A stretch of 64,000 nt of DNA from Mesostigma viride (Eukaryota; Streptophyta; Mesostigmatophyceae; Mesostigmatales; Mesostigmataceae), in NCBI GenBank assembly GCA_009746045.1, contig RPFO01000080.1:8040207-8104206 (forward strand). Reading direction: 5' to 3'. Each line of letters opens with the position of its first letter. Within the stretch, counting starts at the first letter, position 1. Of this stretch, positions 38,963 to 49,689 are shown one piece after another. The notes beneath the pieces are model-generated. The model was not told the DNA's origin, ran no database searches, and was given only the letters and a program-made list of their open reading frames with translations. The position numbers and the translations under genes were made by a program.

Positions 38963-41900
38963 CTACCGCAGCTGTGGCCGTTGTGCCTGCTGGTGCTGAT
39001 GCTGGTGCTGCTTCTGCTTCCACGCCTCCAGCAAGGCCTCACGCCGCGAGGCACCCAATAGCCCTGGCCCACCCGTCTCACCGTCATGCCCCATTCCGCC
39101 CCCGCCAAACCTCTCCATACCCCCGGCATTCGCGATGCCGGGGCGTATCCATCCACGGCCACCCCCTGGGCCCGCACCCTGTGTGCCCCCCAGGCCAGTC
39201 ATGGCCCCGCCAGCGCTCGTCCCAGTCCCCTCCCCTGGCCCTACCCCTGCCCCGAGACCACGCATGCCCCCCACGGGCAGCGGCCTCCCTGCCATCGCGC
39301 CCTCCCTGCTAGGTGGCGTCGAGCCAGTGGCCCCTGCAGCCCCAGCAGCCGTGCCACCTGGCCTGACCCCCATGCCATCGGCACCCATCCCGCCTTGTCC
39401 CGCAGTATTTGCTGTGGCGGCTCCATGGACCGTGGAACCCACCCCTGCCGTCCCCTGCCCTTGGTAAGCGGTGCCCGTAGCACCACCTGCACCAGCGCCA
39501 GCACCAGCACCAGATGCAGCAACAGCAACAGCAGCAGCGCCGGAACCAGAAGAAGCACCGGCACCACCCGCCGCTGACGCAGACACCCACCCAGCCCCCG
39601 GGCCTACCCTACCCTGCGCCGCCAGGTCGGCCCTGGCCTGCGTTGCCGCGTCGCCACCCTCGAGCCTGTGCAGGTATCCCTGGGGGCTGTTGCTGAGCCC
39701 CGCGAGCTCAAATGATCGATCCACTGCGAATAACGGGGGCCGTGCCGCCCCCGAGCTTCCCACCCCACCGACCCCCATGGAACCACCCGCACCACCCCCT
39801 CCTCCTGCTCCTCCTGCTCCGACTCCCACCCCCCTCGCCAGGAATTCCTGCACGATCACAAAGGGTCCCTGGACGCCCTCGGGCGCCGCGCGGTCCCGCA
39901 CCGTCTCCTGGACCACCAGGAAGCTGCCACCTGTCACCAGCGGGGCGTACGCATCGAGAATTGCCCGCAGCGCGTCCGCGGAGGAGTGGACCGGGTTCAC
40001 AAACACGACCACGTGTCCGGTCTTCCCGGGCAGCCCCTTCACGCCAGCCCCCCCGTAATTGAGGCCACCAACCCCGGGGTTATTGTGAGCGGGCCCAGAA
40101 GCGCCGGCGCCCCCCGTGGCGGATGGGAGAGGATTCTCCGTGGCCATCACGACCGCCTCCCTCACGCGTGCCAGGATTACAGGGTCCGTGGCCAGGCCGT
40201 GCAGCAGCTGACCCCTCTTCTGGAACAGGGGGTGAGCGAACGCCTCTGTAAACGTCGTGGCCACGACCCCACCGTCGCCATCACCACTGGCCGCTTCACC
40301 ACTGCCATTCTTTTCCCTCTCCTTGTTATCGATCGTGAGAATGCGACCGCCCGGGACGTTGAAACCCCATGGCCTGCCGCCAGGGTTCCCGCCAGGGAGG
40401 CCAGAATTGGCGTTCCCATTCGTGTTTGCCCATGGATGAGGCTGGTTCTGAAATGGAGCCCCCGCGGCGAGGAGCTCGAGCACGGACGCTATAAATAGAG
40501 AGTGGCCGCCCCCGAAACCGGCACCGACCTGGACAACGAGCGCAGGGTTCAGGTGCTCCAACAGCATCTGGTGGGCGACGGCGTCCCAGGGGTTGACACC
40601 TGTCGCGTGGCCGAGCCAGTGGGACTTGGTGCGCAGCGAGCGCGAGTCGGCGTAGAGCTGGAGCGTGAAGAGGAGGGCGTCGGCTGCCAGCACGTCATCG
40701 CTTGGCTGCGCACGCGACGCCCCCACTGACGTTGACGACGCGGATGCCGCACTACCGACAACACCACCCCTCGTACCGCTACCACTGCCGCTAGTGCCAA
40801 AACTGCCATTGTTGCTGCCGCCAGCAGCATCAAGATCAGCCAGGGTGGGCGCGGCCACCGCGGAGGAATCCACCGCCACCCACCTCCCCTGGAACATGCG
40901 ATGCTTGAACCGCTCGTGCCCGTCATGGCTGGAGTCGCAAAACGGCCCCGCAAGGCCATCCACTAGCCCCCCCAGGGTGCTCCCCGCGGCCAGCAATCGA
41001 CTGATCAAATCGGGGCGCAGTGGCCTCGCGTACGGCCCCATCTCAGGCGTCCTCAACACGGCCTCGAGCGCGCCGCGCAGGATCACCTGCACGCCCGGCT
41101 CGGCGATCCCTGGCAGGTTCCTCAGGGGGGTCAGGGGCGTGAGCAACGCGGCGCCGGGGGTGGGCTTTCCCTGGTCCCCCTTGCGCTGCGTGATCGACGA
41201 AACCAGCGCCTCGGTGACCTTCTTGCGGAGGAGGTTTGCGCGCGGGGAGTTGCGGCCGCCAGCAGAGGCCTCCCCTTCGTACAACCCAGGGGAGCACTTG
41301 CGCGGGAAATGGGGCATCCACGCGCCGAGCAGCTGGTGCAGATCCAACGATATCCATGTGCGGGGCGTGCACTCGGCGTCGGCGGTGCTATTATTAGCGC
41401 CATCACCAGTGATAAACCCGGAGCCCTCGGCAGGAGAGAAGGGGCACGTGACGTCGCAAGAATCCAATCTGGTCGCGTCGCAATGGCCATGGTCCTCCAC
41501 GAACACGCGGTGAAGCTGATCATCACAACGCGCCATGTCGGCCAACGCCGCCGTGAGCCGCTGCCGGAGCTCAGACAGCTCTTGGGTGTCCGCACTCGAC
41601 CCGCCACCGGCGGGGTTGGTGGCTGCGCCCCCGGCCCCGCCGCCATTGCTGCCACAATTGCAGCTACTGTTGTTATTGTTGTTAGCAACGCCAACAGGGA
41701 GAACGGGTTTCGTCGAGCTCGAGCAGTCGCAGTTGCAGCCGGCGCCATTGTTATTGTTAGCGTTTGCGGTGGTTGCCGCGGCGCCGCCACCTGGCGCGTC
41801 GGCCAGCTGGCGCCGCAGCGAGGCCTTTTCATCCCTCAGCACTTGCATCTCCTTTTGGAGCGAGTCCATGGCAGCATGGCACTCCGCGTCGCCGCCACGC

Positions 41901-44900
41901 ACGGAGGCAAGGGTGCTCTTCTTGTTGGTACCATTCCCATCCGCCTCTGTGTTTGCCTCTAGCGCCGCCTCAAGCCGTTCGTTCTCCTGCGGGCGCGTTC
42001 GATAGGAGAAGGGACCCATGCGTTCATTTGGATGGGAAAATTGGGTAGCGGAGTTGAACAGCCTCGATGAATACCCCACGTGAGCCAGCATAAAACCCTT
42101 CCCCTCCCCTCCCCTCCCCTCCCCTCCCCTCCCCTCCCTCCCCTCCCCTCCCCTCCCCTCCCTCCCTCCCCTCCCCTCCCCTCCCCTCCCTCCCTCCCTC
42201 CCTCCCTCCCTCCCCTCCCCTCCCTCCCCTCCCCTCCCTCCCTCCCCTCCCTCCCTCCCCTCCCCTCCCTCCCCTCCCACCCCACCCCACCCCACCCCAC
42301 CCCACCCCACCCCACCCCACCCCACCCACCCACCCACCCCACCCCACCCCACCCACCCCACCCCACCCACCCACCCCACCCCCCACCCACCCCACCCCAC
42401 CCCACCCCACCCACCCACCCCACCCCACCCCACCCACCCCACCCACCCCACCCCACCCACCCCACCCACCCCACCCCACCCCACCCACCCACCCCACCCC
42501 ACCCCACCCCACCCCACCCACCCACCCCACCCCACCCCACCCACCCCACCCCACCCCACCCACCCCACCCACCCACCACCCCACCCCACCCCACCCCACC
42601 CCACCCACCCACCCACCCCACCCCACCCACCCACCCCACCCACCCCACCCCACCCCACCCCAACCCCATACCTGCACAAGCTTACAATCCCTCCTTACTG
42701 CTTGATCAGCATAAGCAAACACATACCTGCGTGCGGCAGCATTAAATCCCTGTTACGTGCGTGACCCAGTGAATGGGCGACTGTGTGGCTACAGAGTACA
42801 AGCATGAGCCCCACCCTACCCCACCCAACCCAACCCTGTCCAACCCAACCCCTGTACCTGCGCGCGCCAGCATATCACCAGCCATATCTGCGCAAGTCAC
42901 CAAAAACTCCGACAAACCCAACCCAACCCATGTAATCCCGTGTGCTAGCATTAGAGAACCCTACCTGCGTGCGCCAACATGAGAGAGCCCTACCTGCGTG
43001 CGCCAACATGAGAGAGCCCCTACCTGTGTAAGCCAGTGAATCGACGACTGCGTGGCAGCCAGCTGCGTCTCACAGTCCTCCTCCTCCGCCTCCTCGCTGG
43101 TCAGCCGCTTCTGCAGCACGCTCTTCTCGCTGGTCAACTGCTTGATGAGCGCCTCGAGTGTGGCGCTCGTGTTCTGGCCGCCGGCACCTTTGCTACCGCT
43201 GGCGCCAGCAGAAGAGGAGGACGACGATATTGAGGCTACTCCGCCCGCAGAGGTGGCGGCGGTGGCCACCCGCTCGAGCTGCGTGTATGCTGCCAAACGC
43301 AGCTTCTCGCATTTGTCCAGCTGCTCGGTCAGCTTGTCGACCTCCTCCTGTTATATGCAGGTATAGGACCCACAAAGTAATGGCAATAGAGCTTAGAATG
43401 GCTGCGTGCGTACGAGAGCACTGCTCGGTAAACTCGTCATCTCCCCCTGCCAAGTGCACACCAACAAATTTCTTGTGTCCAGACAATTGAACATTGTTGT
43501 GTCAGATAAGTGAACAGCCGCTTGGTCAGCTTTTCTATCTCCTCCTGATGAGGAACGAGAGGGCAATAGGAAGCAAAAGCTTGTAGGGACCGTGGATGAT
43601 AGCATGCATATTGTATGCAAAAGCAGCTGCTCGGTCAGCTTGTCACCACCCTCTTGTTAGACGCAAGCAAGGGACCCACGGCATGGCGATAAGTTTGGCT
43701 AGAAGGCTATTTACTAAACACATGTGAGGACAGCCAGCCAGTCAGCTTGTTAGTACCCTCCTGTTTTGTAACCACAGAGCAACGGCAAAGATAACGTAAC
43801 TAGGGTTCAAAACGTGTACCGTGTGCAAAAGCAGCTGTTCAGTAAGTTGGTCCAGCCCCTCTAATCGAATGCGGTAGGTAGGCGAAAAATACATCTATCG
43901 ACGTGACAGCAATCACCATCAATCTGCGAACAGCTGCTAAGTCCGCTGGTCATTCACCCTCTCAAGTGGTAATACAGGAAAACAAACCAAATACACGGTA
44001 TTAAATATTCGTTGAGATTGAACAACAACATACAGTGTGAGAAACATTTTTTCACCTGTGCAGAGAGTTGATGACTAGAATAGCATTGTAGCATACTCGC
44101 ATACATATATACTAGCATTAACAGATTCATGAACCAATTTTTCACTGCCTGTAATTGGAGGCCATGAAGCAACACCCCTGTCCGCCCCCCCGCGAAACGC
44201 AGTTGCAAGCCCCAAGCCCCCTTAGCGCACCCCACATGGCCACCTGCCCCTGCCCCACCCCTCCTGTTCCAACCCCCAGCCCCCAAACCCCCCAACCAGA
44301 ACCCCCCACCCCCCAGCCCCCACGCCCACCCCCACCCACCACCACCAGCACCACGTATACCCCTCCCCCCTCCCCCCTCCCCCTCCCCCCCCCCCTCCCC
44401 CCTCCCCCCTCCCCCCTCCCTCCCCCTCCCCCCTCCCCTCCCCCCTCCCCCCTCCCCCCCCCCCTCCCCCTCCCCCCTCCCCCTCCCCCCTCCCCCCCAT
44501 ACACCCCAGTCCAACCAGTTCATGCGCGTACACAATTCCAGACGGTTGATCCTCAATCTACTACATGAATGGGGTGTTTAGTTGTTGCCCGGTGTAGGGC
44601 ACGGCCAAAAAGAACTGATGGCTAGATCCCGCAAAAAATACAAATTGCTCCTCCGTGAAATGACGTAAAATGAATCCCCAAACATATTATTATTTTACTT
44701 TAAACCTTCTAGAGGGCCACCTTGGCCACCAGGGTGGGGGGTAAGCCCCATCTAACTACGAAATGTGGACAAAATGATCTACTCATAAATAAATGACCAG
44801 CCCCGAGAGCTAAAATCACGAGCCCTCAGGGCTATACATAACCAGCCCCCAGGATGGCTAGGGAGCAATGCGGTGTGCCGGAGACGTGTGGCTTCTGTAT

Positions 44901-46195
44901 TTGTGCCAGCAGGCAAAGGCATTCATCAGTTTTCCTCACCATGTGTCCGTTCAGGCAAAGGCATTAGGCAAAAGGATACGGCCCGTTCAGGCAAAGGATT
45001 CGTTAGAGTAACCTGCCGTTCTCACACCCTTGTGATGCCCCGTCAAGCCCGCCTGCCTGTGGACAGTGCATGATACCGTTTTGGTAACCCAGTCTTTGTA
45101 TCCTCGTGCGGCCAATCGGAATCCCGTCTGACAGCAATTCATTACAAGCTAAAGCTGACAGCCATTAATTAAGCGGACAGCAAACCATGGCAAAGGAAAA
45201 CCGCATGCTGCCGAGTGGCACACCAAAGAGACAGCGTATGTATGACATGGGATGTATGCTGCCGACTGACCTATGTATGTGTGTGTGCATGCTGTTGAGC
45301 GACATATGTATGGGTGTGCATGTACAGAGGGACCTGTGCCTAGTTTGCTATGGGGAAAAGTTAGCATCATTCGCCTAGTTCTGCTTTCAGTTCTTGCATG
45401 TTATATAAAACAGAAGCACGCGCCCGCCAGGGTTATGCCTTGTGGGTCTTGGCCTCCCTGTCCTGCCTCCGCTTGACCTGTTTTTATTAACTAGTGGTTC
45501 GTGGCCTCCCTCTCCTGCCTTCTCTAGCGCTATATATATTACCTTGTGGGTCTTGGCCTCCCTCTCCTGCCTCCGCTTGAACTTGACTTTCAGGTCCGCG
45601 TTCTCCTCGTTCAGTTGCTCTAGTCGGACACCCAGCGCGACCACCTGGTGGGGTTATCGCGCAGGGATGCGTGCAAAGGGGGTAGACATGTCCCACCCGG
45701 CCAGCGGGCAGAGAAAAAACACGAAAAAAAGTTCTAATCCAGAAGCTCAGAAGAAAGAGCAATGAAAGAACGGCAGAACTATAATCACAACGGTGGAAAA
45801 GACAAATGCCAGTATCTGGTCCGTCGGGAAAATCTTCCATGACAGAATTCTTGTGCGCGTAAAGAACCAATACATCGTTGTGCCTGGCACAACCAGCATT
45901 TACAGGAAAGCACAGCCAACAATGGCCAGCTTATTCTGGACTGTCCCTCGGGGCTCCTATTCCAGTCACACATTTGGACACCGCGCGGCCCATGTCACAT
46001 ACCGACCGATAGCCAGGGTTCCAGACCACTGACCTTTTCATTTTCGTAAGTCATCGACTCCAGTTTTAATTTTAACTCCACAATTTCGGCAATGTGCGAC
46101 TCTCGGGACAGCATGTATGACCACATCCCGAAAGAGGTGGCCACCACGACCGATGCCAATAAGGCGAGCACTACGCGGGCTGGGATTGCAGGCAT
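38963..46195 (-). CDS. Type II membrane protein: coiled coils plus CmcI-like methyltransferase/hydroxylase domain
   Basis: Four exons in phase 0 with GT-AG introns: 46195-46034, 45644-45543, 43347-43024 and 41986-38963, giving 1203 residues. The N-terminus MPAIPARVVLALLASVVVAT forms one hydrophobic helix (about 8-27), then heptads (LKLKLESM; LEQLNEENADLKVKF; EEVDKLTEQLDKCEKL; LEAL IKQL) to about residue 265. A Ser/Asn/Gly-rich linker follows. Residues about 560-910 match the cephalosporin hydroxylase (CmcI) family, a Rossmann SAM-dependent fold: ALVVQVGAGFGGGHSLFIASVLELL, ILTIDNKE, VVVFVNPVHSSADALRAIL and YAPLVTGGSFLVVQETVRD. The usual LDSxH before that His is NPVH here. A Gly/Ala-rich tail of about 290 residues ends in Gln/His. 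It is likely Golgi-anchored, with a role in modifying glycans or small molecules (inference). Exon 1 could be preceded by other exons, but the Met-hydrophobic start fits well. Confidence 0.75.
41987..43023 (-). repeat. Intron 3 with 570-bp C/G-skewed minisatellite
   Basis: 42098-42665 is (CCCCT)n, then (CCCAC/CCCCAC)n, so the transcript carries GGGGA/GGGGT runs able to form G-quadruplexes. 42720-43020 holds about six CRCAG|GTA donor-like copies (for example CTACCTGCGTGCGCCAAC twice) and, at about 42757-42800, a diverged copy of the 3' end of exon 3 with its own GT. Long Gly/Trp/Val frames across it are intron translations. Confidence 0.8.
43480..43965 (-). repeat. Array of degenerate exon-3 copies in intron 2
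   Basis: Five diverged copies of the exon-3 start (CAG|GAGGAGGTCGACAAGCTG) lie upstream of the real one, near 43546, 43655, 43761, 43861 and 43961, spaced about 100-108 bp (200 bp from the true exon). One at 43546 reads CAG|GAGGAGATAGAAAAGCTG, which would encode EEIEKLTKRL. Most have lost the acceptor or the frame. Confidence 0.7.
44360..44498 (-). repeat. Poly-(C)nT tract in intron 2
   Basis: Runs of CCCCCCT/CCCCT give G5-6 runs on the transcript strand, a second strong G-quadruplex candidate in this gene. Open Pro or Gly/Glu frames through it are artefacts. Confidence 0.85.
45439..45526 (-). repeat. Two duplicate exon-2 ends in intron 2
   Basis: 45439-45477 on the minus strand reads AAAAACAG|GTCAAGCGG...CACAAG|GCATAA: a possible 39-nt phase-0 mini-exon (VKRRQDREAKTHK) with an acceptor and a GC-type donor. 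45493-45526 is a more decayed copy. Both duplicate the last part of exon 2 (FKRRQEREAKTHK). Confidence 0.6.
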
Positions 46196-46800
46196 TTTAC
46201 GCTACAGTTACAACTTCAATTCATTCTTCCGTGGTAAAAAGCGGCTTATGCCTAAAGCCAAGAAAAGCCATGTAGTAGTGGTAAGCCATTAACGCGACAG
46301 TGGCGGGTGCCCATGCTAATTGTTTTGTTAGGAAATGTATACAGTAATTCCACCATGGCACTTCGATCCTTTTTTTTCGTCAACTTCATTCCTTTTGGCC
46401 GTGCTCAGAGCGCTCCTGCCTTTTCGAGATCGTCCTGTTAATTCTATCACCCTACTCTTTACAAATGTACTAATTCTAGCTTTAGAATTCTCTAGCTTTC
46501 TACAAGTTTTGCGGGCTTCGCCCGCGACATTAGAGCTTGTACTTTTTGTGGCCGGTCCCCGGCCAGGGAGCCCCGGCTAGGGAGATGTGAGTCACCACGT
46601 ACCTCCGTCGAGTGCCAAGTGGCGCTAGCCCCACCAAGGAGCGCGCGCTAGCTTCAAGTTTCCTAGCGGGTCCAGGGCCTGTCCTAAATTGCAGTACATT
46701 TGCCCAATATTTCGTCTCAGATTAAAAATTAGGTACGTTTCAGTTGCTGATCAGTAGTGTACTAAGGAATTTCTAGCCTAGATAGATTAGCGTTAGGATA
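46196..46800. other. Host gene 5' flank
   Basis: The promoter should lie here, but no TATA or other consensus is convincing. GCGGGCTTCGCCCGC near 46510 is a perfect short hairpin. No other gene is seen. Confidence 0.35.
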
Positions 46801-46804
46801 GTCA

Positions 46805-46912
46805 GCTTACGCGGCTCTCTCCACCACCACCCACCCAGCATGGAATATGTCGGTGCTGTATGATCTCCCAACGGAGGCATGTTATAGTTTAATTTAATTT
46901 AATTTAATTTAG
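46805..46912 (+). repeat. Retroposon tail (copy G)
   Basis: GGAATATGTCGGTGCTG..., CTCCCAACGGAG at about 46867-46878, GCATGTTATAG, then (TTTAA)n. Same body as 17100-17165. Confidence 0.7.
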
Positions 46913-46929
46913 CATAGGGCTAGCTGATT

Positions 46930-47045
46930 TAGGTTTCGCGGCTTCGCTCACCCCCATCCATCAAGCAAGGGAATACGTGTTACATGATGCTCTCCCAACG
47001 GTGTCATCATGTTATAATTAAACTAAATTTAATTGTATTTAATGA
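46930..47045 (+). repeat. Retroposon tail (copy H)
   Basis: GTTTCGCGGCTTCGCTCACC..., CTCCCAACGGTG, CATGTTATAATTAAAC and an imperfect TTTAA tail. Tandem to copy G, and homologous to 37530-37620. Confidence 0.7.
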
Positions 47046-47164
47046 TACATTTAGTCCAACTGAGCCAAGACTGAGACGATCATTTTGTGACACATAAAAA
47101 GTATATCCCCCCATTTTTTTTCAGGGGAGGGTCAGAAACCTCAACTGAACCCAGCATTTGACAA

Positions 47165-47400
47165 TTTAGTTGGAGAGCCCAATTAATTAAACACGTGCTC
47201 CCATTGGAGAGTCACAGAGCACCAGATGCTTTTAAGTTGTGAGTGAGCACAACGGGCATGGGGGTAGAGACCCCCCCCTTCCCTCATGCCACAGGCATCA
47301 AGCCACTGGGTGCACAATCGGACCCGTCGAAACGATCTGGCATTCCCTGTGGGTGCGGCAATATGACCCGTGTGAGCATTACATCGCTATGGAGACGTGA
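47165..47400 (-). repeat. Retroposon 3' end (copy I)
   Basis: AATTAATTAAACACGTGCTCCCATTGGAGAG at 47182 onward, minus orientation, followed by sequence matching 49090-49290 with divergence (GCACCAGATGCTTTTAA; GAGACCCCC; TGGGTGCACAATCG). Confidence 0.65.
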
Positions 47401-49076
47401 AAAAAAAGAAAGTCAAATGGTGCTTTCCTCTGGTGAAACCGGCCACCCGGATAGCCCATTCGACCCATATAATCAATGAGTTGTCTCACTGAGTACAATG
47501 CCCGCGTTTACCGATGTGTGTGGCTTACTACACGCGCGCAAACAGCCTACACTGCCATGTGATACAACGATGAGGCAGTATAATTGACCACAATTGACTG
47601 CCAAATATGCTGAAATTCAAATACGACGCGACCTTACACTCACTGAACGGTATCCCGCCAATTAGAAATGCCACAAACTGTGCAATATAGTGGCTAAAAC
47701 CCCTCCATTAGCAGGCATGGAAAGCTGTTGCAATGACCGCTAATGTATCCACCATAAGACATGAATGGACGTGCGAGTTTCCAAGCAAACAACACGAAAA
47801 CGAATTGCCGTACCTGCCTCGATAATGACCTGGGCGGGTTCTGCGCGGCCGCCATGCTCATACGTCACGGATACTAATGCTAGTGCAGAGGCGGCCATGG
47901 CCGCTCTATCCATGCATCCGTCAGCGTTACCATGCTGATTATACATGCAAAGATGACGTCTAACGCGACGACGTTCCCAGCAGTTGGTGCAGCGGACTTC
48001 CGTGAAACAAAGGAAGGCCCATGCAGAGGGAAGCTACCAAGAAGGATGCCGGCGATACCAACTGGGACGTCTCGTCTGATGGTGAAGACCAAGGCAGAGG
48101 TAATAACCACTACGTAGCTTCCCAATTCCGTGAATCTGATAATAATTGACGTACCAGAATAACGCATCGTCGTTCAGGGGTCATCATCTGACCCATTTCA
48201 AGCTGCGGAACCCAACGTTTCGACCACAATGGCACGTTGACAGCCATATCCGTATGCGCGCGCTCAACGGTACGAAATTTTCACAAAAGTCACGTGACAA
48301 CTCTATGATGCACGAGGTATTTCCTTGGCTATGGCGCAATTACCTGCCCGACCAGGCCGACCTACGCATTTTATATTCACTGTGGGTCTGCCCTGGACCG
48401 CCAGACCAATTTACGTTACGTCAACTACGTCGGAGGTCAATGATTTACGCGGTACAATTACGTGACATGGGTCTTTGTGCAAGACCTTGACGTGCATAAC
48501 ATCGGCCGACCATGGGTTAAAAAGCCCTCAGACCCGCTTACAGGCGGTGGAGCAGACGAAAATCCACGTGTGAGCTTCCTGCGCGTTTGTAACGGGATTT
48601 TGTCAAATTATGGAAAGTTTGGTCCAACAGCCCAAAAGTTTGCGACGGTTATATCTGGAGCTCGCGAACACAGGAAATCGCAGAGTTTGGCTCCTGCTGC
48701 AATCTGGGCATACGGACCTCTGCCAAATGGCTCATCTGGATGTAACGCTTCAGAAACCTCAAAAATGGGCGCGCTGTGGTTTGACCTTTTCGTGATTGGT
48801 CGCAACGAAATTTCGCGCAGCTCATTCGTCAAGCGGACTGTAAGTCGCGCCGCTGAGTGGCTGGAGCCGAAAGCCGTTCGAAAGAGTGTTAGCTAAAATT
48901 GCGCCACGGCTGCGTTTTACAAAATTTAGTATATATGTTGACAGTTGTTGTTGTTGTTGTGTCCCACGCCGCACATGGGCAGCAGAGAATCTATAGTGGC
49001 CGAGGGCCGGATATATTTAGTATCGGTGGTACTTACTATCGGGGCACTGGGACATGGACGGTTGCATCATCGGATT
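47401..49076. other. No firm gene; one possible first exon
   Basis: On the minus strand, 47898-47813 reads MAASALALVSVTYEHGG...VIIEAG up to a GTACGG donor-like site. No continuing exon was found, so it is only a candidate. An Asn/Trp-poor frame at 48462-48896 on the plus strand has no domain. A (GTT)n run lies at about 48942-48960. Confidence 0.25.
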
Positions 49077-49610
49077 AATTAATTAATTAATTAAACTCGT
49101 GCTCCCGTTGGGGAGTCACGGAGCACCGAAGTGCTTTTAATCCCTGTGTGTGCACTACAGGAGAAAGGGCAGAGACCCCCAGTCTCCTTCATGCCAAAGG
49201 CATGCCACAGCTGCAATCGGGCGCGGCTAGCTAAAAGGACAGGCTAACGATCCGGCAAACTGTGGGTGCAATAAGACCCATGTGAGCATATCATAGCAAG
49301 GAGCGTGGGCAAGTAATCTGAACATAGCCAGGGCGTAGCATGGCTGTACTAGGACTAGGCTAAGGCTATGGCTGGTTGTGTACCGTGCGTTGGCGGCACG
49401 TGACTAGGTGTGTTGCATGGCACAGCTAGGCATGGCTGCCTTAGCGGCAGTGACGCCAATGGTTACAAGCTAGGGCTATTGCTATTCTAGCCCGCTGCAT
49501 GGGGGCGTCCACATCTTGTGGTTGATCATCAGGTCCCCGCTCCTCCAGTACACCTTGGGCTTCTGGGGGTCCTGCTTATGGCTTATCATCGGATACCTTC
49601 GCGTGCTTTC
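49077..49610 (-). mobile_element. Second ORF1-then-3'-UTR retroposon remnant
   Basis: On the minus strand, an ORF1 C-terminus (KQDPQKPKVYWRSGDLMINHKMWTPP, stop at 49482) resembles the end of the ORF at 30483-31856. It is followed directly by about 370 bases of 3' UTR, the CTCCCCAACGGGAG hairpin and (TTAA)n at 49077-49095. As in the 30043-32067 element, no ORF2 lies between ORF1 and the tail. Confidence 0.6.
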
Positions 49611-49689
49611 TACAGTGCGTAGTACAGTCATTAACACGTATACCGCATTAATTGTAGGTTGCGACCAGGTCACTGCACCGCTATTGTTT

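Noticed and set aside
39086-41962. Several plus-strand ORFs opposite the host gene
   Set aside because: Antisense shadows of a GC-biased coding exon; no domains.
41987-42679. Gly/Trp/Val-rich N-terminal extension of the CmcI-like protein
   Set aside because: It is translated G-rich intron sequence. A CGCCCGCAG|GAG acceptor at 41986 joins in phase to the upstream coiled-coil exon.
42080-42745. Pro/His-rich ORF on the plus strand
   Set aside because: Repeat translation of the CCCAC/CCCCT tract, with no other support.
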